DNA from: Lethocerus indicus
Taxonomy: Eukaryota; Arthropoda; Insecta; Hemiptera; Belostomatidae
Direction: 5' to 3'
Assembly: GCA_019843655.1 (NCBI GenBank)
Contig: JACDQD010000001.1
Location: forward strand, 39,211,392-39,275,391
Length of the DNA stretch: 64,000 nucleotides
Shown piece by piece: positions 1 through 13,800 of the stretch. Below the pieces are notes generated by a model, which worked only from the letters and a program-made list of their open reading frames with translations, did no database searches and was not told where the DNA came from. Position 1 is the stretch's first letter, and each line of letters opens with the position of its first letter. The translations under genes and the position numbers were made by a program.

Positions 1-3000
1 ATTTCCCTTAATGCCCTTTCTGCTTTCCGTAAACTTTCTTGTGCTGTTTGTTCTCTTGTTCGAGTAAGTTCCAACTCACTCTGTAACTTCTCTGTTGTAT
101 CTTTTAACCGAGCTACTTGAACCTGCAAAACATATTTTGATAGGTATTTCGTTTGTTTCTTTGATAGCAACATTGATTATAAAAAAATTTATGATTATGC
201 AGCACACCTCAATTCGAGTTCTCGTAGTTTGTTCTAGCTCGAGTTTTGATTCCAATTCCTTTGTTTTCAGCTGATACTTCTTAACGTGAAATGATGATGA
301 AGGATCAGCCAATGTTTCCAAATTTTCCAGTCGGGATTGTAATTCAGAAACTCGTTCCTTCAGGGTATGTTTTTCACTTTCAAGTTCAGTTATTCGTGTA
401 GCTTGTTCCTGAATTGTCATTTGTCCAGTAGAGACTTGGCCAACTGAAGCCCTATATTTCTTTAGTACCTAATTAATATATCATATATATTAAAACAAAA
501 TTTAAAAATAACCAAGAAACAATGATTTATAAAGGTTTGGAAAAACTATTTAATAAAAATAAAGAAATATTCATTTTTCAGTATAGTAATCACTTATGTC
601 AGGATGGTTTTACTTACTTCGGCTAACTCTTCTTCATTTTCATCCAACTGAACTTGTAAACTACTTTTTTCTTTCATCAATGTTGATACTTTTTCTTCTA
701 CTTCTTGTTTAACCTTCAGAGCATCTTCCATTGATGAAACAGCTTCCAGTATTTCAGCTTCAGCATTCTGCTTTGCTTTTATCGCAGCCACTCGTGCCCA
801 TTCTGCATCCTCGAGCTAACAAGATAATAAAGAGTAATAAAACAGGTAGTCTCATAGAGTTTAGACACTTTCATTATTGCAGCACAAAACTGAATTCTAC
901 CTCATTACGTAATTGACGCAATAAAGCCTTATTGGGTGTATCTGCTCGACTTTGTTGTATTGTTATCTGAGCATCTCGGAGCAAAGCCTTAGTTTTTTTA
1001 AGATCCTTGCGCAATTTATGGATTTGTTCCTGATAGCACGCTTCAGACCCACGGAATGTTTCTTCTGTTTCTGATAACTTGCATTCTAAATCGTGTCTCT
1101 CCCTTAAAATTGCCGTTCTTTCACTGTGCTCTGCTTCCAGCTGACATTCCAATGCTTGAAATATTGTAGCATTATTAATGGATTGAACTCATAATTCTTA
1201 TTTATGCATCAGTTTTATAAACAAACTGTATTAATTATAAAAATTATGATTATTTCATATTTTAAGACACTGAACTGCTAGAAACACAGCTTGATAACAG
1301 ATTTTTGATAATACGGCATTTTGTAAAAAAGCTTTTAATGGCTGACAATGTATTCATTAAAATTACTAACATCCATGAACATATAACTGATTTATATAAT
1401 TTAATACAAGACAAACCTTTCACTTTCTTATGAGCATTAGCCCTAACTTGTTCTAATTCTTCATCCCTCTGTGCTAATTCACGCCTGTTTTCTTTACGCA
1501 GTTGTTCTATACTCATTTCTAACTTCAATTTAGTTTGCTCCAAAAGCTGAACCTGTCCTACTAAGTCATCAAGTTCTTCTTCCTATTAAAACAGAAAATT
1601 TACTTAACATTTTCTTATTTTCACAGTCTTAATTATAAAACTCATTAACATTTGTTGCACAAGAATTAAATAGTTGGATATCAGTTATATAATAATATCA
1701 TGAGTTTTATAGTTATCATTTGTTTTATAAGAACCATAATATTCTAACAAGTTGTAAAAATATTAATATTGTAGTATATAGTAGTAGTGTTAACAAGAAA
1801 AATAAATCTCAGAAAAAATGCTTTACATTCTCTTTCAACTTGTTTTCAATTTGGAGTTTTGCTTTCTTAAGAAGGGCAACATCCTCTTCAGTACTACCAC
1901 TATACTGGACTTCATTTAATTCTTCTGTCAGTGCTTGAATACGTTGCTCCTTGAGTTCCAATTCAAGTTTAGTAGTCTGAAATAAAACAAGAATAAATAA
2001 GTGTTTAATCTTTTCCAATTCTTGAAACATTTACTCTAATTAAGCATTAAGTTCTTAATATACCATCTTATCCCTGGCAACTTAACAAATTGATAGATAA
2101 CATACTCATAAAAACATATTATGTCCATAGAATATAAATAGAATAAACTATTTTAAAAATGTACTTACATTCAAGTTCTGTTCGAGACTACATTTGTCAG
2201 TAAAAATTAAATCTCTTTCTCTCATAATTTTTTCCTTATTCATTTTTTCTTGCTTCAATTCTTCTGCCAACTGTTGAAATTCAGTATCAAACCTAAGGAA
2301 AAAATTAATGTATTATAAAGGGAATATGAAAAAATTAAATCTGACCCATATACAACTTATGGTTACTGAGATATTATTATAAGTAAATTTGTTTTAAATA
2401 AGTTTCAGTAAGTAAAATAGATACCTTCTCTGTTTTTTTTCTAGAATATTATTTCTTGAGTTTTGCTCTTCCAGAAGTAACCGGATATCATTCATTTCAG
2501 CAGTTAATTTGAGAAATTTCCTTTTCCATTGTGCTGAAACTTGCCTCTGTTCTTCCAGTTCTTCAAAAGAACTTGACAACTGCATAATGTTAATAAAGCA
2601 ATTATTATATTATAAAATCTACATCATTTTACACTAAGCTACTATATATTTAAATGGTTTGCTTATTAGTTAACAATCTCGGTAAATAAATACAGTTTAA
2701 TTAACTTTATAAACAATACAGATAACCATATAAATAAGGAAAATAATAAAAACAATAAGCTAAGAATTATCATAAGTTTTTAATACAGAGACATTTTTTT
2801 GTTTTTATGTTGCATAATTACCTTTTTTTCTAATTGTTTTTTTAAATTTTGAAGATGATCCATATCATTTTCATGTTGTTGTTGCATTCTATGTTTCATG
2901 TATTCTAATTCTCGGACTACTCTTTCATATCTTTCCCTGGACACGAAATCTTGTTCGCCATCATCAGATTCAATATCAATACTACCATTCATGTTAGCAG

Positions 3001-5851
3001 TATGGGCACAAGCCAGTTCCAACTCTAGCCTCTCACTATTTTCCTCCAAGTGTATTTTATCAACCTGAATTCCATTAATTTTAAGTCAACTGAAGATATT
3101 AATTTGATTCTATGATACATATTTTATGTCAGAACTATAGATATAAAATAACATTATTTAGTAATAACTATGGTAACTAAAGCATGAATCTAATGAACAA
3201 GTAAATAGCTTAATATAATGATAAGGATCCATGCTTACCCAGGTAGTCCTGATGCCAGTTCATGATAGTATTTTTTAAAGCATTTGATTTTAACCATTTT
3301 TTCTTATTATTTACATTATTATATTATCTGGACTGAAACATATTTAATTGATACCTGCAATTGCTGCAATTCTTTTTCAAGCCGGACCTTATCAGCTTTC
3401 TCCATATTTAATCGTTCTGTAGTAAATGTGCATGATGAATGTTCCTCAGCTAAATCCATGGCCAACTCATTTATCTAAAACAATTTTGTTACATTATATT
3501 TATAACTAATAAATTTAACCAATAATTGATACCTACCATTTGATGTATGTATTTCTTTTTTGAATATTTGTTTTTATTTACAGATGATTGATTTATATGA
3601 ATGTTTACAACACCTTCATAATTGCATTTATTCCTTTGAAAAAATGTTCAAATTATATTTGCAAGATTAATTTCTAATAAGGTAATTCAATGTTTAAAAA
3701 GTTGAATGTTTAACCCTACATAAATGATCACAAAATAGTTAAACTAAAATTAAACAAAAATTAATATAATGCAAAAATCTATATTTGAAATTTAGGACTA
3801 TAAATAAAAAACAATGTTAGAAAAATCCATACAATATTTAAAAAGAAGAAAACAACAGTTTTAGTATTTATAAAAGATATAATTCATTTCACACTTAAAC
3901 AAACTATCAAAAATATTCAAATAATGAATAACCAATAATACAAAAATATATTTTAAATTTAAGACTGTATAAATTTAAAATGTTAGAAAAATGCATTCGA
4001 TATGTTTAACAAAGGGAAACAACAGTTCTAGTGTTTACAAGAGATATAATTAATATCAAAATTGTAATTAAAAATACCTCTCCTGCTTCTGACACTGTAT
4101 TATCATCATAAACTGAACGACACATACTGTTTTCTCTTGACATATACTGGAATCCTTTAATTAATATGTTTGTTGCACTTTGGCTGCGACTTAGGCGTTC
4201 ACTACCTAAACTAGTAAGACTTTCACTTTTCCTCCATTCTTTTCCAATATAATCAGTTCGGTACAAAAAATTCGCTATCTTTGAAGAGAGATTAGGTTCT
4301 GGAGTAAACCTTTCTAGTTTTCTCTTACTATTAAACTGGATTCTATCATTATTATCATTTAATTTTCTATAATCAATGCTGGCTATTATGTCTTTATAAT
4401 TCCTAGGCTGGGATAATCCTCGTAACGGTCTCCTGGTTATATTCTGTCTTGCATTAAAACTATCACCTCGGTTAAATGCTTCTGAACCAAAAGGTAATCT
4501 TCTTGCAGCCAATGGTTTATAGGACCACTTGGGTAAGTGTGATGACTCCATAATTTAACTTTAGGATGATTTCAAATATAAATAATCACACAGTAAAGTG
4601 TTCATAAAAAACACTATTCAATTTTATCACTCAACAGATTTAAATGATCACTACTCTGTTTGCTACATAAAATAAAAAAAAAACATGAAAGAAAGAACAG
4701 AGTAGAGCTGTTTCCCAATAGCTGTACACTATAAAAGCTACTGAAAAGCACTTCAAGGCTTCGTGCCAAAAGTAAAATAGATGCAGACAGCCCTACCAAT
4801 AACTGATATAGCATCCATGCTAAAGTAAGAAATATTTCTGATACTGTTTTGGCACAAACCCAGATGCATATATATTAACTAAAAAACAAAGTAAATAATC
4901 TAATTTATACTGCTTAAAAATTCTTTTTATAATATAAATTAAAACAAGTAAGTATTGCTGTAATTAGATAGTTTATACCAGACATGAAAAAGAACCATTA
5001 AGGAACAAACAAGTAGCCAGTGCATCCCATTTATAAAATGTCTGGCATACGGCCAATCTTCTTCCAGTATACAACTCCAATAATAAAAAACATTTATAGT
5101 TATAGAAGGAAATCTAACATTAGAACATAAAAAGAATGTCTGTAAATATAATATAACTAACATGCATTATGTAGGAATGATTAAATTAATAGAAGGACTA
5201 AATTGTTTTTAATGCATTGCTAACTTTTAGATATTTAGAATACTAATAATTAATATTCTGAAATAATTATAAATCTAAACAAATATTAGCTGAATTAAAT
5301 GCAATCTATTTGTGAATTTTAATGAGGCATATATATAAAAATATGAACCAACTGAAATAATAATAAGCATATAATTGACCATTATTAATAAAATATTACA
5401 CAATTATATGCTTATTATTATTTCAGTTGGTTCATATTTTTATATATACGCCTCATTAAAATTCACAAATAGATTGCATTTAATTCAGATAATATGTGTT
5501 TAGATTTATAATTATTTCAGAATATTAATTATTATTATTCTAAATATATATAAAAAGTGAAATAATAATAAGCATATAATTGTGTAATATTTTATTAATA
5601 ATGGTCAATTATATCAACTACTTGCAAAATTTGTGGTATAACCTATAAAAAGGAAACAATGTTATAATATAATTTAAGTTTTCATCCATGCACAAAATTA
5701 AGAAAATGTATTTCTTTTTTCAAACATGAGGGGATAATAATTACCAAAAAACATATCTTACTTTTGCTTCCAGTTTGCTATTTTCATGTTTCAAATATGT
5801 TCTGTCTTGCTCCAATTTTTCTAATTTTATTTTCAATGATTCTAATTCATC
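1..5851 (-). CDS. Myo18: Myosin XVIII coiled-coil tail exons
   Basis: The exons from 5851 leftward (5762-5851, then 3355-3474 to the window edge) encode uninterrupted heptad-rich, highly charged sequence with no proline-rich breaks, about 625 codons in view. This fits the rod of class XVIII myosins, which dimerises and co-assembles with nonmuscle myosin II in vertebrates. An acidic insertion ([12 protein letters not shown], within 2822-3064) matches the acidic break of vertebrate MYO18A at the same place. The exon at 1-122 is cut by the window edge, so the final part of the rod and the tailpiece lie outside. Confidence 0.88.
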
Positions 5852-8800
5852 CTAAAACCAAAGAAGAATCAATGTATCTGTCTACACATAATTCACATGA
5901 GGATGATGTTAAGGGGAAAACAAGTTTGTACAGTGAGAAACCTATTTTTTCCGTGTTTCAATTTATATAACAACTTGCCAATATTTGGAATCATAAAGCT
6001 TTAAGCAAGCAGAAATATGCATATCACATATGAAAATATTACAGCAAAGCACAAAAACTTATAACTAATTATTATGATTACCATTTTAAGTTTTAATTGT
6101 TCTTCAGTTCGATGAATATTTAACAGAGGCATGATTTTGATAAATAATCGCCACCAAGGCCAGTCTTGTACCATTAGGAACTTACGAACATTTCTTTGTA
6201 TACAACGGACAGCAACATTTTCAACCTAAATTAAATAGATAGTATTAATTATATTAAAAAACAACAATAATAACTATGGGAATAGGGTTTTATTTTAGAT
6301 GAAGTAACACATATCAATAATAGCAATGAAATTATCGTGTTAATGACCTTACCTCAGATTTAAATAAACTAAATAATGGGCACATTTATTTGGAGGAGAC
6401 AAATATAATAATAATCTATTAGAAGCTTGCTATTATTAGTTTAAGTACTTTTCTACCAATACCTTACGTTTGGCAAAATGTTTTCTAGCCAAATACCCTC
6501 TACAGTATACTTGAAACCTTCCAATTTTATCAGATAATTTTTCATCCCTAATATTTTCCAGATTTGATAAGACACCAGCTCGAGTAAATATCTAAAATGT
6601 AGTTCAATTAATTATTAAATGACTGACAAATGTATATATAAATGTAAATAATGCACACAAATAATAAAATGTGAACACTAGACAGAATATCTAGTGAGAA
6701 TCTTTGCTTTTAACATTATAATAATTTCAAGGTAAACTAAAACCTGATGATTTCCAATTCTATACAACGCTGGATCAAGATCTTGAGCATGAAGTATTTC
6801 TAAGGTCATTGCTTTTTCCCTAATCACGGTATGCACTTTATCTTCCCCAGCCTTAATAGTTTGAGAATCGGTACTACCAAGTAGGCAGAATTTCCTGTTA
6901 AATTCAGCAAGTGTCATAGTATCAGGAAATCCCTGTTTATAAAGCCGAACAGATGGAAGGATTTGTCCACCACGCAACTAAAAGTGAGAACATAACCATT
7001 AAGATTTAACAATGCTGAGGGCAAATTGTGGAAATTACAATTATGACTGCAATATTTTGTCATCATAAGTAAAAATGTTCATACCTGTGATCTAAGTAAA
7101 GGAACACTGATTAAACTTGAAGTGTTGTTATGACCAATTGATAAATCTAAAAGCCCAGCATTATCATGAGGCAGTAAACAATGCACAAAATTTACTCTAG
7201 TGCGCTGTATAGTATCTATAAGGCCATCCTATGAAATAAACATTTTTTTAATATCACATTAATTAACAAGTATGTACATGTTTTAATTAGTGAATATGAA
7301 TTAGTTATTTTATTACATTATAATAGCATAAGTAACAGCAAAAAAATTATACCTGTGGCCTTTTAAACAGATATTGAAAAATATAATCTAAACATACATA
7401 CTACTGTAAATTTAATATGAAGCACAGCAGACTTATGTTTGCTCCCAGCTGTTCCTGAAGATACAGTCCTTAAGCTTGACCCTCTGCTAACTGAATATAT
7501 AGAATTTAATCCAACAACTGAACCAGTTAATGTAACACTCCGCCATGTTGAAAACAATGCATTAATATTTGCTCTGAAAAAGTTATTGTGTTAACTTCAC
7601 TTACAAGATCTCTGCAGTTTAAAATTTATTACATTCTGAAGCACAAGTCATGAAATTAAGATAATTTTCAGTGTTATCCATGCGGAAGTTGCATGTAAAG
7701 GGAATTTTATACTCTTATCACCTACAACATTTTTAAGGACTGATATTGTCTTTAAAGGTTTCGAGATTTTTCAATTTGGTCTATTTTCTAATTTTCTATG
7801 CTCCAATATTTGTTATGACATTATTTTAACTACTTCATTATTTCTGGGTTACATTTGAATCATCCACTCTCGGTAAAACCTGAGGATGTCCCATTAATGA
7901 AAAATAAATTATGTTAATAAGAAAGAACACTAAAAAATTATGTGACCCATATAAATGAAATAGACAGTATAAATATTAAATCATATTAAAGAGGTCATAC
8001 TTTGATGAATCCTGCAAGATAGAACTAGATATTTTAACAATTGGATTTCCTCTGGCTTGCTCAAGCCATCCTTCTGTTGAATATAATACTGGATTTGTCC
8101 CCTGACAATGGTTTAATATTATGTGATTATTATCTGGACCTTTGCTGATTAGATTGTGTGATTCTACAAAGATAAAACTAGTTAGTTAGAGTAACAAAAA
8201 TGACATTTAGGGTGATTATTATATTGGTGATATAACACAATACCCATTAAAGAAATCACTTAATGACAAGAAAACCTAATTTATTTAAATTGAACCATGG
8301 ACAAGAGCTTTTCTATTTTACCTCTATCATTATATGTCATGAAGATTTTATCATTTAGTAACTGATCAGAGGCAGAAGAGAGGCCTGCAAGCTCTTCAAT
8401 TATCCACAATATGCCAGGCCTCATCCTCAAATCTATCTGTGAACTACTTCCCAATGAACTTCCTACACTTTCTAAAATGCTTAACAAATTATTACTTTCT
8501 CCTTCTGGTTCATCATAAGTAACATCTACTTCTTCCTATAAATTTCATTTTAAAATTAAAATAACATGTACATTGAAATAATGTAAAATGTATTATTGTT
8601 ACATATAAAATGAATAATAATTATAAATAAATCATGCCTAAAATTTTGAATCAACATAATGTCAAACATACACGAACATATTTTTGTAGAGGAGCAGTGA
8701 TAGCATTAAAGTGAAATAATGCTTGCAACTTCTCTGCCAAATAATTGTGAAAAAGGTCACTTAAAGTGGCAGTGTATTGGCTTCCCACTGAACTTGGAGC

Positions 8801-10765
8801 CTGCCAACCAGGGCAGTCCACAACTAGAACAGAACTCATACTGTGTCCACTACTTGACATACTCCTGTTCAAAATGAACAATTAATGTATCCATTAAAAT
8901 TACATGACAAATAAGATCTTAATTTCCTTACTCCATTTTTAAAAGCAAAAAAAAATTCATAACATACCTGTTGATAAGAGCTGTCACAACACTGATAATT
9001 TCTTGGTAAAGACCAATGATAAAACCTTCCAGCATGTCCAATCCTGTAAGAACTAAATTTGTTTTTTTTGTAAGCGCTAATAAATTATTTGGCCCAAATA
9101 AAATATTTATTAACTCATCAATATTGCATCCGATTAAATTACAAGCCCGCACTGCACTCGTAGCTTCCTTAAACTGCCATCCAGTTCCTCCACCGCCTGA
9201 AACTGATGAGTATTTACATACAAATAAAATAATTTTAATATTATATATACCATGCACATTTCTAATAACACTTATTTATAAACATTAAAAACGAGTTGAC
9301 AAGAATTAAGAATATAATGAATTAATGAAATATAATTTGTCTTTTAATTATTCCATATTGACAAGTTTAGTTAATTTTAATACCAACTTTTCTGAGCACT
9401 TGCAACACCAAAATGGAGTATGGCTGCTATAACTGAGAAAATAGCGTTCATTTCTGCTTGAGTAACACCAAGTGTTTTGAAGGCGTTAAATAATTGTGCA
9501 AATTCAAAACTAGCTTTGTTCCTTTCATCTGCCTATAAAAAAATATATACCATAAAAAATGTATTTTATTTCAAATTAAATTAAATTAAATGAGTACACG
9601 GTTAATTAATTATGAACAAACTATTTACGTATTTTGACATTTAACTTTTAAAAACATATATTCTATGGAACCCATTTTTTATATCAATTTTCAGTGACAA
9701 TTCATTTGTGATTAGTATGTAGAATATAGTCAATCTTTGAACAAATTTAACTTGATAATTATAAATGACATACTAACTGTTGAATAAATATTAATTACAG
9801 GACTATCATGTGAAAGCTGATCAAGCAGAAGATCACGGCGTAAAGGTCCTTCACCGCCATGAAGTAAATACTTAAATACATGGAATGTTTCTTCTCCTTC
9901 CCTCCTCCTGATGAGCCTCCAATTATCAATTAAAAGCATCTAAACAAAAGTTTAATATTTTTTATTACAACATAGCTACAAATAAACATGATCAAAGTAT
10001 TACATGAAAGTGTAATTTTAAAATTCGTGTAAGCTTAGTGTAGTGCAATACAGATCTAAAAATTATAACAAATGTTTATATTATATTTATGCATCATTGT
10101 TAAATTATGACTACAGTAAATACAATGATGCCGTACTAGGAAGTCGACTAACATGGAAGTAATGCCACACAAAATTCACTTTTTTCCATTACTTTTTAAA
10201 TAACAAAAAAAAATAGTGCAATACATATGTGTTCATTATTTTTTTCAAAACATTCACATTACATTTAAGATGAAATGCAACTGTTTACTTTAAGAAAAAA
10301 ACAAACATTTGCTCTAATTAGACTGGGAATTTGAAATCTGTTAATTTTAGTTATATTTTATTTGGTAAACTGTATAATCGATAGCAACAAAATAAATATC
10401 TGAATTGACATTATTTATAAAAGACACAGAAGAAAGTGGCAAAAGTAACTTTTGCCCTTAATGATCAAAATTAAAATCTACAAGTGAAATAAAAAACTTA
10501 TTTCAAGATCTTGTAATCTTCTATGAAGCATCTGTGACAAGAACATTAGTTCTTTCTAGTGATTCTATACAAGCTAGAAAAAAGTGAAGTAAATTAGAAA
10601 AAATTAGGCTGTTCTTCCTTTAACAATACATATTCTTGCTCATGTACACAAAAATATTGTGCTTTCTGTTAAGAGAAAAGTTTATTATTTGTTCAAATGC
10701 TTTCATTCTAATATTCAATCATTATCTCATCTTTAGACATGCCTATCAAAATTGCAAGTGTGTGC

Positions 10766-10807
<42 letters not shown>

Positions 10808-13800
10808 CTACATGTATGTACATTTCTGTTATGCTTTTTATTTTGCTATAATACTATATGCTTTTATTCCATAAAACACATTATGTACTCATGCCTGGTG
10901 TAACCTATGTATTTTTTTGCAAAAGAACCATGTCTGAACTTTTTCAACTATAAGGGAACTTCTATCAGAATTTTCAATACCATGTGTTGTTGACGTCAGT
11001 GGTAAATACCATCATTATTCCAACACACATGTCAGAGTTGGCAAGAATAAATTTCTCTACTGTATAACAATCCTAAACTTGATTACACCTCCTATCTTCG
11101 TGCAAAAGCAATTTAAGCCAAAGTAAAAGCACTAAAACAACAAGTGACAGTACAGTGTAAAAGTTTTGTCTACTTTATCATTTATTATAATAATTGTGTT
11201 TGGTAATAATGATGCAATCTAATTAACATGTGTAAACTGAGAAAAAATATGAATTAATCAACACTTACATATTCTCATAGGAGAAAAAATAATACGACCA
11301 TTGTGATATATTTCTCAAATTGCTGAAAAATGTATTTAATTAGGTAGTACCTCACAATACACAACTAGAACAGAACTGAACACTGTCATGTACTTGCTAA
11401 ACTCCTGTTCAAAATCAATATGATATGTAACAATTAAATACGGATATGCTACATCTAGATTAATGGACATGTGGATTTTTTATATTCCTTCTATTAACAG
11501 CAACAAAATTCCATTACACCTTCTATTGCACTTATGCTATTAACAATACATTCCAGTTCGGAAGCAATACATTTTAGGTACTTCAATCTTAAATGTTGTA
11601 TTAACAGTCCAAAATGCCTAAAGAACACCATACGCAAATAATTATAAGGATTAGATATTTCAATAATAAATCGCAGAAACAGATCAAATTACAAAATAGA
11701 AATAAGGACGAATACGATGGTTTGAGATACATTGAACAACATATGAAATATGACAACCTTTATAACAACTGGTTTAGTGAAAACATCAGAATTACAGCAA
11801 ACTCAAATAAGATTCAATTCTTAATAATAAGGCCATCTCTGAGGTGAAAATTTCTGAATTCACTACTACTTCACCTAAATAGCAATAGTATAATAGAATA
11901 GTGACAGTAATCATTTAATTAAAACTTAACTTTGAGTTATTTTTATTCAATTTCATAAACACTGCATTCAGGCATATGTACAGTCATTTTCTTTGTTTTT
12001 CAGTAGGCATGCCACATATATGAGCTTTAGTAAGAATAACAGTATTCACATTTTAAATTAAATTCTGCTGCAGTAAATCATGTCTAAAGAAAATCAAGTC
12101 CATGTAAAAACTATAAAGATATGATGACTCAATCATTCAAATATATTAAACCATATAATTTAATTACTCCATTCATGTAAAAAATCAGTCATGTAGATTC
12201 ATCAATGTTACTGTACCCACCTTGTGAATACCTTTTAATGAATTAGAAAATAAGTCAGGACTGTTTTCCTCTTATTAAAGATAATTTCTTTCACATTTAT
12301 ATGCAAATTAAATTCATATCGAAAAATTTGAGTTTTCTACCTGTACAGAAGCTGATGAAATTTGACCAGACTGATCATAATCTACCCCAAAAATATGAGT
12401 AAATCGTGTTGCATTATGATTAAGTATTGTTTTAGCATTACCAAAGGCTTCCAGAATAGTCCATATTGCATTAAGTTTCTCTGGATTAAGAATCTGGAAT
12501 CAATCATTCATTAATTCAGTATAGAAAATAAATGAATTATGTCGATAAATGGCTTTTACATGCCTGAAAAGATACATTTAAAAAATGAATTATAAATATT
12601 AAGCACAGAAGTAACAAAAATGTAATTTAGTAGAAGAAACATCTATATACTAAGAGTATAAAAAAATTTCAGGCAAATATAAAAAGTAGTTATTTGTATA
12701 AAATAAATATATTATATTCACAAAAAAGTTAAAATTAAGAATATTTAGTATTTATGCTAATGGTATAAACTAATTACTGAATATTATAAACCACTAGTTA
12801 ATATATTAATATTTGGGTTATTTTAAATTTAAGTTTAATCAAACGACTTTTGTTTTAAACTGTCTGATAATAGACAGGATGTGTTTTCTGTATTATCACC
12901 CCATTTTCTGGCTTCTTTATTCTGTTGTCTGTTTATTTCTTCTATGGCAATCCAGTTTTTAGTTTTTAGCTATCATCAGTAGTTCGTTAGTTTTTTGTTA
13001 GAAAGTATGAAGGCTAACTTACATGCAAAAACTGCTACTTGAGCATTCTATTGGCATTATTACTACTGAAATCACATGGGTATTAATATTCTGACCCACA
13101 TAGAACCTTTTATAACAATTTCAAACTATCATTAATAAATATTTTTCAACAAATTAAATATTATGACTCAACGTACACGGTAATCAATTTGTTTGATAGT
13201 GCAGAAGGTTTATCTGCTCAAGGAATGTAGTTGCTAAAGGGCAAGTAGCCTTCCAATTATATGTCACCTATACATCTGTAATTATCAACATTTTTAGTCT
13301 GTTTTCTTTTTCTTCTTTGAAACTTATAAGCAGTTCTAAATTAAAAATTTCTTTCTTACTAAAATTGCATTAAAAACCCTCCAATACGAGTGGCTCTTGC
13401 AGCAGCCAGTAAATGTTAACTTTATGTAAGAGAAAACGAAAAAATATAGTGACAGAAATATATTTTAAACTCTCTGAAAATAAAATAAAATACCAGAACT
13501 GATATCACAGGAGAATAATATATTATTTTATTTAATGGTATTTGTGAGCGGTTACTTTAGGATAAAACATTTCACAAGTGATGAAATATATTTACCTTAC
13601 TTGGTGAACCAGAAGCCAAACTCAGATAGTATAGTACATGTTGATAATTAGTTGTTTTCCCACTACCTGACCTTCCAAGTAAAACTATTGAATGATCCCT
13701 TCTCGATGATAACATACTTTTGTATGTAGCTTGGGCGACTGAATAAATATGAGGTGGCATATCCTCAGACTTACAACCTCGGAACATATTAGCTACCTAT

